Positions 1-7,678 are shown, counted from the stretch's first letter. The stretch: DNA of 8,002 nt from an uncultured Parabacteroides sp. (GCA_947074335.1 CAMTPG010000108.1:1-8002), one strand, 5' to 3'. Numbers and translations are program-made. Notes: generated by a model from the letters alone, not told the origin.

Positions 1-298
1 TAATAATTGATTAATATATCATTTATTACAAGCGGATTGCATGAGCATTGGATTTTGACATTCATTTCTCAAATTTATTGTTTAATGATTTAACATCGTC
101 ATCATTGAATTCAATGTAAAGATTCATAATTCCGTATTTGATTGTCGATTAAAAGATTCTGAATGCATTTCGTTTTTAAACAATTAAATCCCGGATCTAT
201 AAATATATGTTTATTAAGATAGTAAACTGTCTTAATTCATATTTCCATTTTTAATAGGATATAATCTATAATATCAAAAGTCTCTGCAATCTATAATT
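1..298. other. AT-rich non-coding region downstream of the susCD operon
   Basis: No open reading frame of credible length or codon character is present on either strand, and I recognise no RNA gene. The stretch is strongly AT-rich. It contains a perfect 14-bp palindrome at 103-116 (listed separately) and a 10-bp direct repeat AATCTATAAT at 263-272 and 288-297, which is easily a chance event in such composition. A TAAATTTG match to the Bacteroidota -7 consensus lies on the minus strand at 70-77, but it has no convincing -33 partner and no gene follows within the window. The flanking gene beyond position 1 is unknown. Confidence 0.6.
103..116. repeat. 14-bp perfect palindrome CATTGAATTCAATG
   Basis: The two 7-base halves CATTGAA and TTCAATG are exact reverse complements with no spacer. 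The palindrome stands alone in AT-rich non-coding DNA with no nearby start codon inside the window. It could be a dimeric regulator site for a gene to the left of the window, or chance. I see no second copy here. Confidence 0.3.
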
Positions 299-333
299 AA
301 AAAAGGCAAATCCCTCGAAAAGGATTTGCCTTT
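299..333 (-). terminator. Rho-independent terminator of the susC-susD operon
   Basis: A perfect 12-bp stem pairs 302-313 (AAAGGCAAATCC) with 322-333 (GGATTTGCCTTT) around an 8-nt loop. Read on the minus strand the stem is followed by six U residues (299-304). It lies about 40 nt past the susD stop codon, so it ends the minus-strand transcript. In the plus direction the tail is TTTACTTTAG, a poorer U-tract, so any bidirectional activity would be weaker. Its position indicates that nothing further downstream belongs to the same simple transcript. Confidence 0.9.
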
Positions 334-372
334 ACTTTAGCAATAATGATTATTGTCTCTAATCAAAAATGA

Positions 373-2094
373 TTAATTTGATGTAGGATTCTGTGTTAAT
401 GTGCCTGCATATGAATTGATTGCATCCTGCGGGATAAAATAAACCACACGATAATCAACAGGAGCAACCTCTTCCATAGCCAGATGCGGACCCGGGAAAT
501 GACGCGTCAGCGGTTCGCCGTTTCTGAATACATCATAACTGCGTTCGGCCTGATAAGCCAATTCCAACTGGCGCTCTTTATCAATTAATGTGCCGGCATT
601 TTGAGCATTTAATGCAGAATAACCGCCACCAATAATCGAGCGTTCGCGAATGGTATTCAGATCTGTCAGGGCAGCGCTGTAGTTTCCTAATTTGGCATAC
701 GCTTCGGCACGGTTCAGGTAGATTTCGCCCAGACGACTGATAACAGGTGAGTGCAGATGCGAATCTTCGCCTTCGCGCGAGCATTTTTCAATATAGAACA
801 TCGGATAAACACGATTCAAAGCAATGTAATTATCCAGCACACCTGTATAAGTATTGCCATCTTCGTATTTAATGCTGTAATAGCCCTGTTCTGCATCAAC
901 CGGAGTTAAAGTATACGTATTCTCACCCTCTGTACATGATAAAGCATTGCCGTTGCGCACCAAATCAGCCTGTACATAATTGTAATTTGTCTGTACGCCA
1001 TCGGCTGTATATACATTTTTGATAAAACGGAATACCTCTTTATTATCCGTCGTATATTTCGGATTGATAAAGGCAGCGCGTGCATCTACAATCTTATAGC
1101 TGTCTTCGCGCCAGTCGTTACGTCCGGTTTCATTCAATAAATTCAGGTATTTTGCGCTGGCATACATTTCGCCCCAGCCCATTCCGCCGATTACACCATA
1201 CATACCACCGATACCATAATAATGGTCAAATCCCGAAAATTCGGAAGCTTTACGTTTAACCACAAAGATAGATTCTGCATTATTTTCAGGTACGAATGTA
1301 TTGTATTTCATGAAATCTTCGCGTGGCAATAAATTGTATTTACCCGAATTAATCACTTTATCCGAATATTCAATCGCCATTTGCGCATATTCCGAATTGG
1401 GCGCATTGTATGTACCGCTCATGTAAAGATAAACGCGCGACAACATAGCTTGTGCAGCCTCTTTCGAAGCATAAGCCGGACCATTGTCCTGTGTCATCAG
1501 TGATTCAGCCTTTTTCAAATCGGCAATGGCCTGTTCGTAAGTCTCTTTTACAGTTGCACGATCGGGCAATTGCAAATTATTTACATCATCCGGCGTACCA
1601 TTTACAATCGGAACGCCCAGATTTTTCTCCGGATTCTGATAGTAAGGACGACCATAAGCGCGACACAAATAGAAATACATCATACCGCGGATATAATAAC
1701 ATTCGCCGATTTTATTGTCGATATCATCGCTTCGTCCCTCTTCAAGCATTTTAATAATGTTCGAAGATTGTGCAATGGCTTTGTAGCCGTAATCCCAGAA
1801 ATTCTGCAAACGATAATTATTGGGGGTACGGGCATACGAGATAAACTCGTAAAAAGCATCGGTAGATGTACCGCGAATCATCATATTATCGCCGGCATAT
1901 TCGCCGCAACGATGCATCGGATCCGACCAGGTTTTAAGCTGTGCATAACAGCCGTTTAGCATATATTGTAATGAACCGTCGGGGTCGCCTGTAATCTGAT
2001 CGGTCGACAACGAGCTATTGGGAAATCTTTCTATATCGCATGATGTCATCAGGCATGCGGCAACCGCCAAAGCGGATAGAGTTATCTTTTTCAT
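373..2094 (-). CDS. SusD/RagB-family nutrient-binding outer-membrane lipoprotein
   Basis: This 573-residue protein is the surface-exposed binding partner of the SusC transporter encoded just upstream; together such pairs capture and import oligosaccharides or peptides. It starts with a lipoprotein signal (KK at 2-3, a hydrophobic stretch, then MTSC) with Cys19 as the likely lipidated residue; VAAC at Cys14 is a less likely alternative. Acidic residues D20 and E22 follow, as expected of Bacteroidota surface lipoproteins. Family landmarks are the TPR-like segment around 131-163 (YYIRGMMYFYLCRAYGRPYY, then GVPIV), the EIYLNRAEAYAKLG helix at 457-470, the ERQLELAYQAERSYDVFRNG segment at 507-526 and the closing LTQNP at 566-570. 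The length is slightly above common members, and a beta-rich stretch at about 336-425 may be an added loop. The gap to the susC stop is 19 nt with no Shine-Dalgarno sequence, so it is co-transcribed. The ligand cannot be deduced. The family call is very secure. Confidence 0.95.
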   Translation of the reverse strand: MKKITLSALAVAACLMTSCDIERFPNSSLSTDQITGDPDGSLQYMLNGCYAQLKTWSDPMHRCGEYAGDNMMIRGTSTDAFYEFISYARTPNNYRLQNFWDYGYKAIAQSSNIIKMLEEGRSDDIDNKIGECYYIRGMMYFYLCRAYGRPYYQNPEKNLGVPIVNGTPDDVNNLQLPDRATVKETYEQAIADLKKAESLMTQDNGPAYASKEAAQAMLSRVYLYMSGTYNAPNSEYAQMAIEYSDKVINSGKYNLLPREDFMKYNTFVPENNAESIFVVKRKASEFSGFDHYYGIGGMYGVIGGMGWGEMYASAKYLNLLNETGRNDWREDSYKIVDARAAFINPKYTTDNKEVFRFIKNVYTADGVQTNYNYVQADLVRNGNALSCTEGENTYTLTPVDAEQGYYSIKYEDGNTYTGVLDNYIALNRVYPMFYIEKCSREGEDSHLHSPVISRLGEIYLNRAEAYAKLGNYSAALTDLNTIRERSIIGGGYSALNAQNAGTLIDKERQLELAYQAERSYDVFRNGEPLTRHFPGPHLAMEEVAPVDYRVVYFIPQDAINSYAGTLTQNPTSN

Positions 2095-2113
2095 AATTCT
2101 AAATTCTTACTAA

Positions 2114-5100
2114 TTAAAATATTACATTCAATCCAAACATAAAGCGACGCGTAGAAGGATAAACCGAAGCTCCCGTTGTACTCATCACTGCTCCGTTCGA
2201 TGCCGGAAGTTCAGGATCAACACCTGAGTATTTTGTGATGCAGAACAGGTTCTCACCCGAGAATGAAATGCGTGCCTGTTTGATATAATATTGTGGCAAA
2301 AAGAAGGTATAACCTACCGAAAGCGAACGCAATTTCAGATAATCGCCATTTTCCAAGTAGCGCGAAGAGGCTTTATTTGAATTGGCAGAAACCGTATTGT
2401 TGTAACTCGCTACCGGATGCGTTGCGATATCGCCCGGTTTTTCCCAGCGGCTCCAGTCGCTTTGCAATTTCATCTGATTACGGTCTGTATAAGCACCGTC
2501 CGAATCATATTCCTGACGCGAATAGTTATAGATTTTACCGCCGATCGAATAACCGAAGTTGGCATTGAAATCAATATTCTTCCAGGTTAATGTAGTGCTG
2601 AATCCGCCGAATACATCCGGAATAGATTTTCCTAATACTACCTGATCTGCTTCGGCATAATTTTCAGTAATTACGCGATCGCCATCTTCTGCCGTTGTAT
2701 ACCATTGTGGCGCACCTGTTTCCGGATTAACGCCCGCCCATTCGCGGATGTAGAATGCATCCGGAGTAAGTCCCGGTTTCAGCAGTTTATTTACCGAACC
2801 GGCAATACCTGAACCATCGCCTGCAATCAGCTCCATATTCGGATCATCGCCATAGAGTTTTTTCAGTTTATTGCGGTTATGACCGATGTTGAAATCCATG
2901 CTCCATAACCAGTCTTTGGTACGGATAATATCGCCTCCCAATGTTACTTCGATACCACGGTTTCTCATTTCGCCCACATTTTTCCAGATACGCGTTACGC
3001 CGGTAATCCCCGAAATAGGCACCTGATACAAGATGTTGTCCGTGTTTTTATCGTAATAATCGAAATTCAGGAACAGACGGTTTTCAAACAAATTCAGGTC
3101 GAAACCCACACCCAGTGTTTTTGTCTTTTCCCAGGTCAGATCTTTATTACCAATCTGCGAAATCAATAATCCCGGAATGCCGTCATAATTTACTGAAGCC
3201 GAATACAAGTCGTACTGCGGATATAAAGCCCCCGGCATGTTACCCATTGTACCATACGACGCACGTAATTTCAACTGATCCACCCACTGTGCGGTAAACC
3301 ATTTTTCGCGATGCATATTCCAGCCGCCGCTAAACGAATAAAATGTACCCCATTTGGCATCTTCACCAAAGTTTGACGCACCGTCGCGACGTACCATCGC
3401 TTCGATCATATAAGTATTATCGAACGAATATAATCCTTTCAGGAACACCGATTGTTTTGCTCTTTCGTTCAACGAACCGCCCACCGCTTCAGGCAAAGCC
3501 GTTACATCCAGCACTTCGAATCCTGGCACAAAACCGGTTCCGGTAGCCGAAATTACTTTTGCCGACTGATCATTATATTCGTATCCCAGTAAACCCGAAA
3601 CCGAATTTTTATTGAACGATTTGTTGAATTTTAATAACTGGTTGGTATACAATCGTTGCGTGTTGCTCTGGTATTCGTAAATACGTCCCTGAACGCCGCT
3701 ACCCGAATTAGAACGCGGATCAGTGTACGAATTTGAATAATAACCATTCCATTTGAAGTTATTTACCGATGTAAAAGTCAGCCAGCTTGCAAAACGAATA
3801 TCAAAATCCATACTACCCATAAACTCATAAGCCGTAGATTTCGATTTATTCCATTGCAGATCATATAAATAGTTGGTAGAGTTGCTGTTTACCCAGTCCG
3901 GATTGCGATGACTAACCGGATTTCCGTTTTCGTCGAGCGGATTATCCCATGGCAACATCGAATACATGGCACCCACCGAATATTGCTGATCTTTGATATC
4001 ACGTTTGGCTCCCGAAGCCGAAGGACGAATAGTTAACCATTTAAATGGATTGTAATCTACTTTGAAACGGAAGTTATAACGCTTATAATCATATCCTTTT
4101 ACTGCACCGTTCTCATCGTAAACGCCTAACGAGAAATACGATTTCATGGTATCCGAACCACCTTGCAGAGAAATATTATAATCCTGTGTAAATCCGGTAT
4201 GTGTGGCCAGATCCCACCAGTCGAAGTTGCTGCTACGCAAATCGCTGTTCCAGCGCGGGAATGAAATTTGTTCTGCATTGGCAAACGAGCTGTAATAATC
4301 ATACAGTTCGGCACCATTCATCATTTGCAGATTTCCGTTGTTTAACCGGCTGATACCCATTTTTGCAGTCGCATTCAAAGTAATCTGTCCCGATTTAGCC
4401 GATTTAGTAGTCACCAAAATTACACCATTGGCACCTTCCGATCCATAAATGGCCGTAGAAGCAGCATCTTTTAAAACTGTCATCGATTCGATATCCGAAG
4501 GATTCAGATCGCCGGCACCGCTGCCCACAATTACACCGTCGATAACCCAAAGCGGAGCCGAGCTTCCGCTCAACGTAGCTTTACCGCGAATCACAACGGC
4601 GCCACCTGCTCCGGGCTGTCCCGAACCGGGTGCTACATAAACACCTGATATCTTGCTGTTCAGCATGTTCTCTACCGAAGGCGTGGTGATATCGGTAAGT
4701 TTTTCCGATTTTAAGGTTTGCAATGCACCAGTAAGACTCTCTTTTTTCTGTGTGCTGTAACCCACTACAACCACTTCATCAAGTGCCTGCGAATCCTCAC
4801 GTAAATGAATTGTCATGTTTGGTGATGCCGGTACCTCCTGATTCAGATAGCCGATGTAAGAAACAACCAGAATTGCACCATCAGGCACTTCGAGTGAGAA
4901 GTTTCCATCAAAATCGGTACTTGTTCCGGTAGCCGAACCTTTAATCAGGATGTTTGCACCGGGAATGGTTTCACCTGTTTTTGCATCTGTAACAACACCC
5001 GAGATTTGTCTGGCCTGTTGCGTAATCATCGCAGATGAGATGATTGGTTCAATTCTTTCTCTGTTTGTCTCGGTCGGATTATTTGCAAACACAAAGGCGG

Positions 5101-5173
5101 GCAAACCAACCAACAAACAAACTGCTGCCATCTTCTTTGGATTACAGCTCATCGTTAAAACGTTAGCGTTCAT
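2114..5173 (-). CDS. SusC/RagA-family TonB-dependent outer-membrane transporter
   Basis: This 1019-residue protein is the channel half of a SusCD uptake complex, powered by TonB-ExbBD. The signal peptide has KK at 13-14, a hydrophobic core at 15-29 and likely cleavage after VFA (residue 30). A carboxypeptidase-regulatory-like domain spans about 57-125 (ISGVVTDAKTGETIPGANI, then GNFSLEVP and VVSYIGY). The TonB box is at 131-139 (LDEVVVVGY). The plug includes VVIRGKATLSG near 193-203, then IDGVIVGSGAGDLNPSDIES and AIYGSEGANGVILVTTK up to 257. The rest is a 22-strand-type barrel ending in the C-terminal aromatic motif FGLNVIF. There is no room for an STN signalling domain between signal peptide and regulatory-like domain, so direct anti-sigma-factor control through this protein is unlikely. 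I kept the first Met because A-rich sequence (GAAAA) directly precedes it; Met8 would also give a good signal peptide. First gene of the operon; substrate unknown. Confidence 0.96.
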   Translation of the reverse strand: MNANVLTMSCNPKKMAAVCLLVGLPAFVFANNPTETNRERIEPIISSAMITQQARQISGVVTDAKTGETIPGANILIKGSATGTSTDFDGNFSLEVPDGAILVVSYIGYLNQEVPASPNMTIHLREDSQALDEVVVVGYSTQKKESLTGALQTLKSEKLTDITTPSVENMLNSKISGVYVAPGSGQPGAGGAVVIRGKATLSGSSAPLWVIDGVIVGSGAGDLNPSDIESMTVLKDAASTAIYGSEGANGVILVTTKSAKSGQITLNATAKMGISRLNNGNLQMMNGAELYDYYSSFANAEQISFPRWNSDLRSSNFDWWDLATHTGFTQDYNISLQGGSDTMKSYFSLGVYDENGAVKGYDYKRYNFRFKVDYNPFKWLTIRPSASGAKRDIKDQQYSVGAMYSMLPWDNPLDENGNPVSHRNPDWVNSNSTNYLYDLQWNKSKSTAYEFMGSMDFDIRFASWLTFTSVNNFKWNGYYSNSYTDPRSNSGSGVQGRIYEYQSNTQRLYTNQLLKFNKSFNKNSVSGLLGYEYNDQSAKVISATGTGFVPGFEVLDVTALPEAVGGSLNERAKQSVFLKGLYSFDNTYMIEAMVRRDGASNFGEDAKWGTFYSFSGGWNMHREKWFTAQWVDQLKLRASYGTMGNMPGALYPQYDLYSASVNYDGIPGLLISQIGNKDLTWEKTKTLGVGFDLNLFENRLFLNFDYYDKNTDNILYQVPISGITGVTRIWKNVGEMRNRGIEVTLGGDIIRTKDWLWSMDFNIGHNRNKLKKLYGDDPNMELIAGDGSGIAGSVNKLLKPGLTPDAFYIREWAGVNPETGAPQWYTTAEDGDRVITENYAEADQVVLGKSIPDVFGGFSTTLTWKNIDFNANFGYSIGGKIYNYSRQEYDSDGAYTDRNQMKLQSDWSRWEKPGDIATHPVASYNNTVSANSNKASSRYLENGDYLKLRSLSVGYTFFLPQYYIKQARISFSGENLFCITKYSGVDPELPASNGAVMSTTGASVYPSTRRFMFGLNVIF

Positions 5174-5339
5174 TTTTCAAGAATATTAGTAATTAAGTTA
5201 TTGTATAAGATGGTAGAAGCGATTAACTGTCAGTTTGTGGAAATTGTGGCGTTCGTACAACTGTAACTAAGTGTTTCTCACATAAATAGCGTTTAATCAA
5301 AATAGCTCTGGCGGAACTTTTTCATACATCTTATGGTTG

Positions 5340-5347
5340 CAAATATA
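5340..5347 (-). promoter_or_regulatory. Candidate -7 box of the susC-susD promoter
   Basis: On the minus strand the sequence reads TATATTTG, an exact match to the Bacteroidota housekeeping -7 consensus TAnnTTTG. A-rich and T-rich DNA lies upstream. No good TTTG-type -33 element is found at the usual 19-21 bp spacing; the nearest is a TTTTC at 5363-5367. It would give a leader of roughly 160 nt before the susC start. Such matches also arise by chance in AT-rich DNA, so this is only the best candidate. Confidence 0.45.
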
Positions 5348-5543
5348 TAATTATTTTTTAATGAAAACTATTTTATGCAATTTTTTTCTTCTCTTATGAT
5401 AATAAATATTGAAAAGTGCTTCGAAAAAATAAGAAATGGCTGTTATAACTGATTTGCTGAATTTATTTTAGTGTGGCAGTTGTGCTGTTTTTCGGATACC
5501 GATGCCTTGTTATCCGGATGCCGATGCACTCCTTCCTGCATGT

Positions 5544-5553
5544 CAGTGCACTG
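5544..5553. repeat. 10-bp palindrome CAGTGCACTG beside the array
   Basis: This perfect 10-bp palindrome overlaps the left end of the 22-bp inverted arm and sits in the 23-nt segment that is present only on the left side of the structure. TGCACT recurs 22 bp earlier at 5525-5530. It may be a further degenerate unit of the same array. Confidence 0.4.
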
Positions 5554-5561
5554 AAAACTCA

Positions 5562-5638
5562 TTGTACAACAAGTTATCCTTATGTTGTACAATGAACGCC
5601 TTACATGTTGTACAATAAATAATCAACATGTTGTACAA
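5562..5638. repeat. Four TTGTACAA palindromes at exact 23-bp period
   Basis: The 8-bp palindrome TTGTACAA starts at 5562, 5585, 5608 and 5631, each exactly 23 bp from the next. The longer conserved word GTTGTACAAT is on the plus strand in copies two to four and on the minus strand in copy one, and the plus copies share an ATG-TTGTACAAT context. The spacers between them differ, so conservation is concentrated on the words and on the spacing. The four sites are symmetric about position 5600. This pattern suits repeated binding of a dimeric protein on roughly the same helix face (23 bp is slightly over two turns), or a folded single strand in which the copies pair with each other. Confidence 0.85.
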
Positions 5639-5767
5639 TGAGTTTTCAGTACATCGGCATCCGGCTGTTAGTGGTTATTTATCCAAATATCAGCGGAAAG
5701 GGTGAAAATAAATAACCTGTTCTTCATTCATTCGCTTCTGCATGCTGTCCGATTCATAATCTATATG

Positions 5768-5775
5768 TATCTTTG
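5768..5775 (+). promoter_or_regulatory. Candidate -7 box of the recQ promoter
   Basis: TATCTTTG matches the Bacteroidota TAnnTTTG consensus exactly and ends 24 bp before the recQ start codon. That would leave a short leader of about 15-20 nt. The -33 region is weak; GCTG at 5744-5747 has the right 20-bp spacing but matches TTTG at only two positions. Its placement just ahead of the gene makes it more believable than the susC candidate. The palindrome array ends about 100 bp upstream. Confidence 0.55.
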
Positions 5776-5799
5776 TTGTTCTTTACCTAACCCGGTGCA

Positions 5800-7632
5800 A
5801 TGAAACAATTAGAACAACTACTTAAACGCTTTTTCGGTTATACCGCTTTTCGCCCGCTTCAGGCCGATATTATCCGGCAAATTCTTCAGCGAAAAGATGC
5901 CTTGGTGCTGATGCCTACCGGTGGTGGTAAATCCATCTGTTTTCAGTTGCCGGCTATCTATCTGCCCGGTACAGCGATTGTTGTATCGCCACTCATTGCT
6001 TTGATGAAAGATCAGGTAGAAGGTTTGATAGCCAACGGGATACCCGCTGCCATGCTGAACAGTATGATGCCTGAAGAGGAGCGTACCCGCGTGCGACAGC
6101 ATAGTATGCAGGGCAAAATAAAATTGCTTTATATCTCGCCCGAAGGGCTGATGAATGAGTTGCACTGGTTGCTTCCGCGACTGGATATTTCGCTGATTGC
6201 GATTGATGAGGCGCATTGTATTTCGCATTGGGGGCACGATTTCAGACCCGAATATACGCAACTGGCCGTACTAAAATCCGAATATCCCGATGTGCCCATG
6301 GTGGCACTTACCGCGACCGCCGATAAAATAACACGACAAGATATTGTGTCGCAGCTAAATCTGCAGGATCCAAAAGTATTTATCTCCTCCTTCGATCGTA
6401 GTAATTTGTCGCTTACCGTGCGCCGCGGACTCAATAAGCGTGAAAAGCTCAATACCATTTCTGCTTTTATCCGTCGGCATCGCGACCAGAGCGGAATTAT
6501 TTATTGTCTTTCGCGCAACAATACCGAAATGCTTGCCGGCGAATTGCAGGATATGGGCATTCGCGCACTGGCTTATCATGCCGGATTAACGCCCGAACTC
6601 CGGAACCGTGCACAGGAAAGTTTTATCAAAGATGATGTGCAGGTGGTTTGTGCCACCGTGGCTTTTGGCATGGGTATCGACAAGAGTAATGTGCGCTGGG
6701 TAATTCATTATAACATGCCCGGAAGTATCGAAAATTATTATCAGGAGATTGGCCGTGCCGGTCGCGACGGATTGAAAAGCGATACGCTGCTTTTTTATTC
6801 GGTGGGCGATTTGATTTTATTGCGCCGTTTTGCCGAAGAGAGCGGTCAGCAGGAAACAAATCTGCAAAAACTGGAAACCATGCGCCGCTATTGCGAAGCC
6901 GATATCTGCCGGCGCCGCATCCTGCTCAGCTATTTTGGTGAAGAAACAGATCAGGATTGCGGCAATTGCGATGTGTGTAAAAATCCTCCACATCGTTTCG
7001 ACGGCAGTCAGCTGGTACAGAAAGCCCTGAGCGGCATGATTCGTACCAACGAAACCATCGGGATGCCTGTTTTAATTGATCTGCTGCGCGGCTCCTTGCG
7101 CGAAGAATTGAGAAATAAAGGATTAGACCGATTGAAAACATTTGGTGCCGGTCGCGATCTTTCGTACAAAGCCTGGAAAGAATATCTCTATCAGATGTTG
7201 CAACTGGGCTATATGGAGATTGATTATATAAACGAGAATAAACTGAAATCCACAGAATTGGGCAGACGTGTTCTTTATGGCGAGCAAAAAGCACAACTTG
7301 CATTTTATAAAGAGGAATCAGACAATTTGGTTCAGAAGCCGGCCGGCCGGTCAAGTAGATATCAGCCCATTCGTCCTCGTAATTATGGATCTGTGGATGA
7401 TTCCCTGTTAGATTCTCTGCGGCAGCTGCGTAAGCAAATTGCCGAGCGCGAATCACTGCCGGCTTATATCGTTTTTTCGGACGATGCACTGGCCGATATG
7501 GTGGCACGCAAACCTGTTACGCTCGATCAGTTCAGCGAAATTCATGGTGTCGGACAAATTAAGCTTGATAAATATGGTAAAGTTTTTGTGTCGTTGATTC
7601 GCTTTGTGTTGAAATTACCTCAAATGACTTAA
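5800..7632 (+). CDS. recQ: ATP-dependent DNA helicase RecQ
   Basis: A 3'-to-5' superfamily 2 helicase acting in recombination and replication-fork repair in the cytoplasm. All helicase motifs are intact: motif 0 (FGYTAFRPLQADII, 12-25), Walker A TGGGKS at 40-45, DEAH at 136-139 followed by the RecQ aromatic loop CISHWGHDFRPEY, motif III LTATA at 170-174, motif IV GIIYCLS at 232-238, motif V around 283-294 (CATVAFGMGIDK) and motif VI YYQEIGRAGRDG at 313-324. The zinc site is Cys370, Cys387, Cys390 and Cys393, the same 16-2-2 spacing as in E. coli RecQ. A winged-helix RQC domain follows at about 400-495, then a linker and an HRDC domain at about 534-605 (HGVGQIKLDKYG). At 610 residues the length matches the classical single-HRDC form. 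No Shine-Dalgarno sequence precedes the ATG. It is divergent from susC and functionally unrelated to it. Confidence 0.97.
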   Translation: MKQLEQLLKRFFGYTAFRPLQADIIRQILQRKDALVLMPTGGGKSICFQLPAIYLPGTAIVVSPLIALMKDQVEGLIANGIPAAMLNSMMPEEERTRVRQHSMQGKIKLLYISPEGLMNELHWLLPRLDISLIAIDEAHCISHWGHDFRPEYTQLAVLKSEYPDVPMVALTATADKITRQDIVSQLNLQDPKVFISSFDRSNLSLTVRRGLNKREKLNTISAFIRRHRDQSGIIYCLSRNNTEMLAGELQDMGIRALAYHAGLTPELRNRAQESFIKDDVQVVCATVAFGMGIDKSNVRWVIHYNMPGSIENYYQEIGRAGRDGLKSDTLLFYSVGDLILLRRFAEESGQQETNLQKLETMRRYCEADICRRRILLSYFGEETDQDCGNCDVCKNPPHRFDGSQLVQKALSGMIRTNETIGMPVLIDLLRGSLREELRNKGLDRLKTFGAGRDLSYKAWKEYLYQMLQLGYMEIDYINENKLKSTELGRRVLYGEQKAQLAFYKEESDNLVQKPAGRSSRYQPIRPRNYGSVDDSLLDSLRQLRKQIAERESLPAYIVFSDDALADMVARKPVTLDQFSEIHGVGQIKLDKYGKVFVSLIRFVLKLPQMT

Positions 7633-7678
7633 GATGTAAAAGAAATAAGTTACATTTATTCCCATAAATACTAAGTGA

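Larger units (their letters stand above)
5513..5665. repeat. MITE-like nested inverted-repeat element, unclassified
   Basis: Outer arms of 13 bp (CCGGATGCCGATG at 5514-5526 and its exact complement at 5652-5664) enclose a longer perfect inverted repeat of 22 bp (5550-5571 with 5629-5650). Inside that lie four evenly spaced TTGTACAA palindromes. The outer and inner repeats are not concentric: 23 nt separate the arms on the left but only 1 nt on the right. The sequence TGTTA occurs one base outside each outer arm (5508-5512 and 5666-5670), which could be a 5-bp target-site duplication bracketing a 153-bp insertion. No coding capacity is present, so if mobile it would need a transposase supplied elsewhere. 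Alternatives are an operator array or a REP-like chromosomal repeat. The repeat structure is seen directly; mobility is inference. Confidence 0.6.
5174..5799. other. Divergent intergenic region between susC and recQ
   Basis: This 626-bp stretch carries no supported gene. Next to susC (5174 to about 5340) is the presumed untranslated leader of the transporter mRNA, roughly 160 nt if the TATATTTG promoter is right. Next, 5341-5490 is very AT-rich with long T and A runs and no clear structure. From about 5491 to 5665 the composition changes: GC-richer short repeats (CGGATRCCGATG) lead into the ordered TTGTACAA palindrome array. The last part, 5666-5799, carries the recQ promoter match close to the recQ start. 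The repeat structure sits upstream of both divergent promoters and so probably in neither transcript. Confidence 0.7.

Noticed and set aside
70..77. Minus-strand promoter TAAATTTG
   Set aside because: It matches the -7 consensus but has no -33 element and no gene downstream in the window; chance matches are common at this AT content.
62..127. Minus-strand 21-residue ORF (MNLYIEFNDDDVKSLNNKFEK)
   Set aside because: It is too short, has no ribosome-binding context or promoter pair I can defend, and sits in AT-rich DNA where such ORFs are expected by chance.
1570..1959. Plus-strand ORFs opposite susD and susC (also 1452-1754, 4950-5189)
   Set aside because: They lie antisense to unmistakable SusD and SusC coding sequence and show no recognisable protein features.
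5562..5638. CRISPR array
   Set aside because: The conserved word is only about 10 bp with 13-bp spacers, far below CRISPR repeat and spacer lengths. One copy is inverted, and no cas genes are present.
5562..5638. Iterons of a replication origin
   Set aside because: The 23-bp period is within the iteron range, but there is no replication initiator gene, and the palindromic units in a divergent chromosomal intergenic region with recQ fit poorly.
5818..6261. Minus-strand ORFs opposite recQ (also 6129-6458, 6926-7507)
   Set aside because: They are shadows of an intact, fully motif-bearing recQ on the plus strand. Their translations show no domain features.
7634..7655. Terminator after recQ
   Set aside because: ATGTAA/TTACAT forms a 6-bp AT-rich stem with a 10-nt loop and is followed by TTATTCCC rather than a U-tract, too weak to call.
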